A stretch of DNA of 5,132 bases from Sulfurovum sp. Lineage in GTDB: Bacteria; Campylobacterota; Campylobacteria; Campylobacterales; Sulfurovaceae. The notes beneath the pieces were generated by a model, which had not been told where the DNA came from, ran no database searches, and saw nothing but the letters and a program-made list of their open reading frames with translations. Every line of letters starts with the position of its first letter. Position 1 is the first letter of the stretch. A program made the translations under genes and the position numbers. Below are positions 1 through 5,132 of the stretch, piece after piece. The DNA lies in NCBI GenBank assembly GCA_027083995.1, contig JALWME010000077.1, positions 1-5,132 on the forward strand, written 5' to 3'.

Positions 1-150
1 AAAATTATAACTACCATCATTTACAACCACTGTATTGACAATGGCTCCTAAGTCATCACGCAATGTAACTGTTATATTAACCGTAGCATTTAACTCACCA
101 GGGTCTTGTATACCATCGCTATTTGCATCTAGCCATATACGATCACCCAA
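1..150 (-). other. B8: N-terminal part of an SdrD B-like module
   Basis: Residues 1661-1710. It starts LGDRIWLDANSDGIQDPGE, then VNITVTLRDD and a DGSYNF strand, where the window ends. The array therefore continues to the left of the window by at least the remainder of this module. Confidence 0.88.
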
Positions 151-3100
151 AGAAGCAGTATTGAATACACCCATATCCCATGTATATTGATCTACACCAG
201 AAACTATATTAAAGGCATTTGTAGTTCTTGTTACAGGATTAACATCAGAATCATTTATATCAACTGTTGTATCTTGTGGACTCACACTATCATAGCCTGT
301 TGGCATATCAAAATGAATTGTATATCCCACACCAGGCTGTACACCTGTAAAGAGATATGAACCATTGGATGCTGTAGTGGTATAAGTATTTATTCCATTT
401 GTTAATGTCACATTTACATCTACTGTAATATTTAACTCTCCTACATCTTGGATACCATTTGCATTAACATCATGCCATATACGGCTTCCAATATTTACTG
501 GTATATAAATACCTGCATCTAATGAAGGTTGATATTGATTTGAAATAAGTGGAAAAGTATTTGTTGCTCCTGTTACAAGGTTTTGCACATTACTGTTTGT
601 CAATACTGGGCCTACATTAAAAGTCGTAAATACATAGTCTGTAGGTAATGTTGCTGGGTCAAATACAATATAATATGTTCCTGGTCTTAAATTATCAAAA
701 AGATACTCACCAGATGCATTGGTATCAATATATCCTGTACCTCCCCCAAATATAGCACCATCCAAATCTGTAGTTATAGGATTGTTTAAACTATCAAATA
801 ATCTTACTCTAACACCTGAAACATTTAATTCTCCTATATCTTGTTGTCCATTTCCATTGGCATCTATCCAAACTCTATCACCTACAGAAGCAGGTCTAAA
901 GAAACCTGCATCAAGTGTTAAATTACTCTCACTAGAATACATCACAGGTGTAGATACAAGAGGGACATTTAAAGCTACGATATCAGAATCTACTCCATCA
1001 TCTCCTCCTGCATCTGTTGTTGTAATACGGTATCCAGCTGGTACAGAAGTAAATCGAACTGTATAACTATGATTAGGTAACAAATCTCCAAAACTATATA
1101 GCCCACCACCTGCTGTAGTTGTTGTGATACCTGATGCATTACCATCAATATAAAGTTCAACACCTACACCATCAATTCCTGGTTCACCTCCATCTTGAAT
1201 CCCATCTGCATCCAAATCATCCCATACTCTATCACCGATAACAACAGGCAAGTATATTCCTGCATCAAATGTAAGGTCTTCATCATCTGAAAGCATAATA
1301 GGAGTTTGACCAGAAGCTCTACCTGTTGTCTCATTAGCATCAGAATCTATAGTATCATCTGCACCCATATCTTGTTGAGTAAATTTATATCCCGCAGGAA
1401 GATTAGAAAACTGTACACTATATTGAAATCCTGGAGCTAAGTTTGCAAAAAGGTACTCACCATTTGTATTGGTAATTCTAAATTCACTTGGGACAAGAAC
1501 ACCATCTCTTACAAGTGTTACACGCACACCAGAGACATTAAGTTCACCATTATCTTGTAAACCATTATAGTCTCTATCTTCCCAAACTCTATCACCAATA
1601 CGCACAGGAATATAAAACCCTGTATCAACTGTTATATCATCATCACCAGAATTTAATGTATATATACCTGTATTCCCTGTTGCTGTATTGGCATCAGAGT
1701 CATTTGTATCATCAACACCTTGATTCTGTAGTGTAATAACATATCCTCCTGCAGGAGGAGTAAACCTTACAACATAATCATCAGGACGTATATTATCAAA
1801 CAGATATGCTCCATTTGCATCTGTTGTAAGAGGAAATGCTGTACCATTTAAATCTGTTAAAACAGGTGTACCAAGATCAGATGATCTAAATAACTGTACA
1901 GGAACATTAGATAAATTTGCTTCTCCCACATCTTGGATACCATTACCATTTACATCATACCAAGTACGATCTCCTATACTCACAGGAATAAATATACCCG
2001 CATCCCAACGCATATCATTTTCATTTGAAATCAGTAGAGTATTTGCTGTTTTACCTGTAATATAGTTTGCATCACTATTATTACTAGCACTTGCTCCTGA
2101 AGCATTTATTGTAGTAAATACATATTCTGGCGGTAATGTAGATTTATCAAACTCTACATGGTATATTCCAGGTCTTAGATTGGTAAAACTATAATTTCCT
2201 AAAGCATCGGTTGTAACAACACCTCCTAAACCAAAAAATGTACCATTAATATCTGTCAATATTTGAATATTATTGTCATCATAAAGACGGACATCAACAC
2301 CTGGTACATTTACTTCTCCACCTCCAGCATCTTGTCGTCCATTACCATTATTATCTATCCATACACGATTTCCTATAGATGCTACTCTAAAAAATCCTGC
2401 ATCTAAAGTAGTATTATTTTCACCATAATCAATAAATTCATAAGGTGTTTCAAGTGTAGCATTAATATCAGAATCCAATAAATCTGTTGTTGAAAGATTA
2501 TTTTGTGTAGTCGGAATATAGCCTACTCCTGGGGAGGTAAATCGTACCTTATAATCACCAGATGAATTTACATCAAAACCATATATACCTGAACCATTTG
2601 TTGTAGTAGTCTGTATCACTGTTCCATTGATATCTATTAACTCAACAACAATACCTGCACCAAAATTTTGGTCTATACCATTTTGTATACCATCAGCATT
2701 TCTATCGTGCCAAATTCTATTACCTATATGTGCAGGTTCTAACACAATAATTGATGCGTTAGATTCATTATTACTTTCATTTTGATCTGGTCCAGAGGTT
2801 GTAACATTTGCTGTATTGATAACAGGGTCTACTCCAGGCCATGAAACAAATCGAACAGGTACAGTAATATTTACCTCATAAATTCCTGCAGGGTCTCCAT
2901 ATTGACTATGTAATGTACCATCTGACTGATCAACATTACAAGTAAAACTTGTATCACCTGAAATACCACTACATAAACCTAAAGTTCCATTTGTATCTAC
3001 AGGTGTAGTAAATGGTGTACCTGTTAGCTCCATATGTGCGGGCAAATTATCTATAATGGTTGTATCAGGACTAAATCCCGGTCCATTATTGGTCACTACC

Positions 3101-5132
3101 AAAGTGTAAGTAAAATCTTCCCCTACCTCTACTATTGGTTTTGAAACTGTTTTAATAATTTGAGGGTCTGTATGAACTCTTACTGTTGTTTTTTCATCTT
3201 CTACATTATTTCCTGCAAGAAGTTCTATTTCACGTGATGTAACATTAATTTCATCTCTATAGACATCTCCAAAAACATAATGGGGTGCATTCTCAACATG
3301 AAACACAAGATACCTTATATATGTATCTCCTGCAGCTAACTCAGCAATATTACAGTTAATGGTAGATGCTGCAGCATCTGGAGTAAATGGATTAGTTGCA
3401 GGAGCTATACAAACAGAGGTTCCATCATCTGTACCATCTGCATTAGCTGTATCTCTTACAAAAGTTAAGTTTTGATCAACATCTGGGAAAACACTTACTA
3501 CTCTATCTATAAAATCTATATCTGTCGCTAATGAAGGCCCATGATTTTGTATCTCTATTTTATATACAAGAAGGTTTTGAGATAAATTAAAAGGGTCATA
3601 GGAGACTGGTTCATGAAAAATATCTGATTCACTTTTTTCTATAGCTAAATCAACCTCACCATTTATTATCTCCAAAGTAGCATTTTTTTCATTATTGGAG
3701 AGATTAGAGTCTGGAGTTAACATTGTTACTGTTGCAATGTTATCAATATCCCAATTTGCAGGTGCTGGTATTAAGTGATTTGGCATTATAACCATTGAGA
3801 TTGAATGTGTTGTGTTGCTTGCGATATTATCCAAATTACAATTGAGTGTCTTTGTCCCATTATCATATACACATGAACCTATTGGGGTAGTAACAGAAAT
3901 AAAAGTAAATGCTTCTCCTGTAAAGATATCTGTTAAATTTACATCTACTGCAGTAGATGGGCCATTATTACGTACCTGAATAGTATATGTTGCTTCCGTA
4001 CCTGCAAGTATAGGGTTAGGTGTAACTGTTTTACTCACTAACTCTATATCTGCAATAGGTTCAACTGTCACACTTGCACTATCGATATTATTAGTTCTGT
4101 TTGTATCTCCTGTAAGTAGAGAATAGGCACTTGCTGTATTAATCAAAGTACCGTCTGCCATAGGTCTGGTAACAGTAATAGTAACATTTACCTCTTCATT
4201 TACTGCCATATCCAATAAATCACATACCACCAAAGCATTACTAATCGTACAACTTGTACCTACCTTATCTGTTGTTACCGTGAGTGTTGTTTCTGGGCGG
4301 CTGTTAGAAGCACTTACCCACTGTGGTATAGTATCTCTAAATTCAACAGACTCCCCTACATCTGTTCCTATATTTTTTACATTAATAGTATAGGTAAAGC
4401 TATTCTCTCCTATAGTAATAAGAGAATCATCTGTAATTTTAACTACACGTATATCTGTTGTACCTGTTCCATTAATATCTCCTGTACCTATGGTATTAGC
4501 AGATTGACAATCATTAATAGGATTTTTATCTATAGCAAGCGGTTCTAAACTTGCTACCCCACCTATTGATGACCCCCCTGTACAGGCCGTATTGGTCAAG
4601 TTACCTTCTGTTTGGGCTAAAGTTATGATGCTCAAAGAGGGTGCACTCGTACCTGTATTTAGGACTTGGTTATAATCACAAACAACTACTCCGCCTACAG
4701 GACTACCATCATGTGTACAATTCCAATCTGTTCCACTTGAACTGACATAACTTTCATTGATAGATAAATTATCTACCACTTGCACAGGATTTGCCGATCT
4801 TGGGCCAATATTATTTACATTAATGAATGAAGTAATATTTTGCCCTATCGCTACAGGAGAGGGAGCCTTTGTTTTAACCAAACGTAAATCAGACTGATCT
4901 GGGTTTACACTATATGTTACTGTATCAGTATCATTATCTGGTATAGGGTCTGTTGTAGTTGTTGCTACTGTAGCACTATTTTGGTGCGAAATAATCCCAC
5001 CTGTATCAGGTGCTTCAGCAGTGACAATAATCGTCTCTGTAAGACCTACATTCATCAAAGGGTTATCACGAGAACAAGTAATAACTGGATTTGCACTTAC
5101 ATCACAAGTCCAACCTATCCCACTTGCACTAA
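1..5132 (-). CDS. Giant DUF11 / SdrD B-like repeat protein, probable secreted or surface adhesin-like stalk (both ends missing)
   Basis: The minus-strand frame is open for 1710 codons across the entire window, without a stop. The translation is coherent throughout: residues 1-801 are DUF11-like modules and residues 802-1710 are SdrD B-like modules. Both are extracellular beta-sandwich families that usually occur as spacer arrays in large secreted or cell-wall/outer-membrane proteins. Supporting features are the repeated N-G-P and D-N-x-P/D-x-[FI] segments of DUF11, eight [IVL]-G-x-R-x-W starts, calcium-loop-like Asp/Asn/Gly motifs, acidic composition and few lysines. No signal peptide, membrane segment, LPXTG motif, RTX nonapeptide or type IX sorting domain is present; these would lie outside the window if they exist. 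No start codon is assigned because the frame is still open at the right edge. Confidence is very high that this is one coding frame and high for the domain families. The adhesin or stalk role is inferred from the families, and the true length and anchoring are unknown. Confidence 0.96.
151..492 (-). other. B7: SdrD B-like module, shortest copy
   Basis: Residues 1547-1660, about 114 residues. It starts IGSRIWHDVNANGIQDVGE, then VNVTLTNG, NGSYLFTGVQPG and the DINDSDVNPVTR acidic motif, and ends WDMGVF. Its start closely follows B3 (DVN-x-NGIQDVGE in both), but it lacks B3's TDLNGT insertion, which accounts for its shorter length. Confidence 0.92.
493..885 (-). other. B6: SdrD B-like module with a hairpin insertion
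   Basis: Residues 1416-1546, about 131 residues. It starts VGDRVWIDANGNGQQDIGE, then LNVSGVRVRLFD. A TDLDGAIFGGG insertion precedes the TNASGEYLFDNLRPG strand. It continues YVFTT and ends LDAGIY. The acidic DSDAN-type motif has decayed to TNSNVQN. It is the close counterpart of B2. Confidence 0.92.
886..1239 (-). other. B5: SdrD B-like module
   Basis: Residues 1298-1415. It starts IGDRVWDDLDADGIQDGGE, the closest in the window to the family consensus metal loop. It continues VGVELYIDG, YTVRFTSVPAGY and a DGVDSD acidic motif, and ends TLDAGFFR. The VRFTS strand and the TLDAGFFR ending are shared with B1. Confidence 0.93.
1240..1599 (-). other. B4: SdrD B-like module
   Basis: Residues 1178-1297. 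It starts IGDRVWEDRDYNGLQDNGE, then LNVSGVRVTLV, TNTNGEYLFANLAPG and LPAGYKFT. The acidic motif is DTIDSDANETTG and the end is DAGIY. The segment GELNVSGVRV is identical to that in B6. Lys 1249 in this module is the last lysine in the window protein. Confidence 0.92.
1600..1977 (-). other. B3: SdrD B-like module
   Basis: Residues 1052-1177. It starts IGDRTWYDVNGNGIQDVGE, then VPVQLFRSSD. A TDLNGTAFPL insertion precedes TTDANGAYLF. It continues VVRFTPPAGGY, has the DTNDSDANTATG acidic motif, and ends DTGFY. The PPAGG codons form a 16-bp palindrome at 1744-1759, which is explained by coding. Confidence 0.92.
1978..2376 (-). other. B2: SdrD B-like module with a hairpin insertion
   Basis: Residues 919-1051, about 133 residues. 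It starts IGNRVWIDNNGNGRQD, then VNVPGVDVRLYDD. An extra TDINGTFFGLGG segment sits before the TTDALGNYSF strand. It continues LRPGIYHVEFD and YVFTT, has the acidic motif as NNSDAN, and ends WDAGIF. The insertion and the YVFTT strand are shared with B6. Confidence 0.9.
2377..2727 (-). other. B1: SdrD B-like module
   Basis: Residues 802-918. It starts IGNRIWHDRNADGIQNG, followed by VVELIDINGT, YKVRFTS and an LLDSDIN motif, and it ends TLDAGFFR. Its metal loop differs from the others: Asn replaces the last Asp, and the following G-E is replaced by an IDQNFG stretch. Confidence 0.9.
2728..3168 (-). other. D5: last DUF11-like module, next to the SdrD-B array
   Basis: Residues 655-801. It starts DPQIIKTVSKPIVEVG, then DFTYTLVVTNNGPGFSPD and IIDNLPAHMELTG, which match the classical DUF11 consensus. 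The Cys pair is at residues 720 and 731 (GLCSG ... FTCNV). The module ends NTANVTTSGPDQNESNNES and then LEPAHIG, where the first SdrD B-like module begins without a long linker. Confidence 0.9.
3169..3651 (-). other. D4: enlarged DUF11-like module
   Basis: Residues 494-654, the longest module here at about 161 residues. The core is recognisable from DLAIEKSES, LLVYKIEIQNHGPSLATDI and a late strand with INVTS and NNVEDEK. Extra length lies before the core strand (a HEPVSYDPFNLSQN segment) and around the Cys pair at residues 574 and 593. There an acidic ADGTDDG stretch comes before the pair and 18 residues separate the cysteines. The family call is sound, but it is less typical than D3. Confidence 0.78.
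3652..4050 (-). other. D3: DUF11-like module
   Basis: Residues 361-493. It starts DIELVSKTVTPNPILAG, then ATYTIQVRNNGPSTAVDV, the most canonical DUF11 core in the window. The Cys pair is at residues 420 and 431 (GSCVYD ... LNCNL). The module ends with NIATVTML and the tail DSNLSNNE. Confidence 0.9.
4051..4455 (-). other. D2: DUF11-like module
   Basis: Residues 226-360. It starts DIRVVKITDD, followed by FTYTINVKNIGTDVGESV and the D-T-I-P segment. A close Cys pair at residues 294 and 303 (GTSC ... VVCDL) has eight residues between the cysteines. The late strand NVTITVTRP, then INTASA and the tail DTNRTNN, are typical of the family. Confidence 0.85.
4456..4890 (-). other. D1: DUF11-like module with an extra Cys pair
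   Basis: Residues 81-225. It starts DLRLVKTKAP and continues with INVNNIGP and VVDNLS, which match the DUF11 core. A first Cys pair is at residues 138 and 151 (WNC ... VVVCD), the position seen in the other modules. After the strand ending TNTAC a second pair follows at residues 183 and 208, in a Gly/Ser-rich segment that replaces the usual Asn-rich tail. A short G/T-rich linker (GTGDINGTGT) leads into D2. The core is a confident match; the tail is unusual. Confidence 0.8.
4891..5132 (-). other. D0: C-terminal part of a DUF11-like module
   Basis: Residues 1-80. The module enters from the right edge. It contains a Cys pair at residues 9 and 19 (GWTCD and VITCS), then a TETIIVTAEAP strand resembling the late strands of DUF11, the segment NSATVATTT and a D-rich tail PDNDTDT. 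The missing first half is upstream of the gene part seen here. The call rests on similarity to the tails of D2, D3 and D5. Confidence 0.7.

Larger units (their letters stand above)
1..2727 (-). repeat. SdrD B-like module array (B1-B8, B8 cut)
   Basis: Residues 802-1710. Eight module starts lie at residues 802, 919, 1052, 1178, 1298, 1416, 1547 and 1661, giving periods of 117, 133, 126, 120, 118, 131 and 114 residues. Each has [IVL]-G-[DNS]-R-x-W, then a calcium-loop-like D-x-[ND]-x-[DN]-G, then a [LF]-x-x-L-x-P-G-type strand, usually G-Y. Most then carry a DSD-[AIV]-type acidic motif and end D-[ATM]-G-[IFV]-[YF]. The SdrD B family forms rigid calcium-binding stalks in staphylococcal Sdr proteins and occurs widely in large bacterial surface proteins. 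There are no cysteines in this half. Confidence 0.93.
2728..5132 (-). repeat. DUF11-like module array (D0 partial plus D1-D5)
   Basis: This covers residues 1-801 of the window protein. Five complete modules start at residues 81, 226, 361, 494 and 655 (lengths about 145, 135, 133, 161 and 147), preceded by the tail of another. Shared features are a start such as DLRLVK, DIRVVK or DIELVSK, then a T/S-Y-x-[IL]-x-V-x-N segment leading into N-x-G-P or N-I-G, then a paired-Cys segment, and often an Asn-rich tail (NLSNNE, NRTNN, NESNNES). DUF11 modules are Ig-like spacers in large bacterial and archaeal surface proteins. Protein-level similarity is clear, but the copies are well diverged, so this is not a recent tandem DNA duplication. 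Confidence 0.88.

Noticed and set aside
719..1066. A 115-codon open frame on the plus strand starting with ATG
   Set aside because: It lies antisense to modules B5 and B6, whose minus-strand translation is clearly SdrD B-like. Its product is low-complexity Pro/Ser/Thr-rich with no recognisable domain, as expected from the complement of Gly/Asp/Thr-rich repeats. I see no ribosome binding site that would support it.
1744..1759. A 16-bp perfect palindrome (tcctcctgcaggagga), with a Shine-Dalgarno-like AGGAGG on both strands
   Set aside because: It encodes Pro-Pro-Ala-Gly-Gly in module B3 (the common P-x-G-[GY] turn). The ATG just after it on the minus strand is only two bases away and out of frame, and there is no terminator-like T-run or loop. 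It is best explained as a codon coincidence.
1..5132. Possible non-coding, CRISPR or satellite-type repeat region, suggested by recurring words such as atcttggataccatt
   Set aside because: The recurring words are the reverse complement of the conserved [DN]-G-I-Q-D codons. They are spaced by 342-399 bp, diverge at codon third positions, and sit in one continuous reading frame. There are no uniform short direct repeats or spacers.
1..5132. Identification as staphylococcal SdrC/D/E from the SdrD B-like modules
   Set aside because: The modules are diverged from staphylococcal B repeats, are mixed with DUF11 modules and cysteine pairs, and no Ser-Asp repeat region or LPXTG motif is visible. Only the domain family is shared, so no gene symbol is given.
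1..5132. Promoters, terminators, RNA genes or a gene boundary inside the window
   Set aside because: The reading frame is continuous and domain-bearing across the full length. AT-rich patches that resemble -10 boxes are expected in low-GC coding DNA, and none coincides with a gene start.

Overview
The whole window lies inside one very long protein-coding gene on the minus strand. Read in the frame whose codons start at positions 1, 4, 7 and so on of the plus strand, the complement is open from 5130 to 1: 1710 codons, no stop, no start codon I can defend, and no intergenic DNA. Both ends of the gene are outside the window. The N-terminal side, with any signal peptide, is beyond the right edge. 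The C-terminal side, with any surface anchor or secretion signal, is beyond the left edge. Residue numbers below are window-local: residue 1 is the codon at 5128-5130.

The protein is a mosaic of two known extracellular repeat families. Residues 1 to about 801 (5132 down to 2728) hold a partial and then five complete DUF11-like beta-sandwich modules (D0-D5). They are recognised by starts such as D-[LI]-x-x-x-K, a central N-x-G-P segment, a Cys pair and Asn-rich tails. Residues 802-1710 (2727 down to 1) hold eight SdrD B-like modules (B1-B8, the last one cut). Each starts with [IVL]-G-[DNS]-R-x-W, followed by a calcium-loop-like D-x-[ND]-x-[DN]-G-x-Q-D. All 14 cysteines are in the DUF11 half and none in the SdrD-B half.

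This composition is typical of giant secreted or surface-attached adhesin-like proteins. In that reading the modules form a long stalk stiffened by disulfides in one half and by calcium in the other. No enzymatic or ligand-binding domain is visible, so adhesion is inferred from the family rather than seen.

The organism is a low-GC bacterium (AT-rich codons, all Cys as TGT). Proteins of this kind are common in Bacteroidota, in Campylobacterota and in other marine or sediment bacteria; one gene fragment cannot decide between them. No RNA genes, mobile elements, CRISPR, promoters or terminators were seen. The most interesting internal structure is an apparent four-module superperiod in the SdrD-B array (B1-B3 match B5-B7 at a near-constant offset of about 496 residues), which suggests growth by block duplication. 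I see no evidence of a new biological system.
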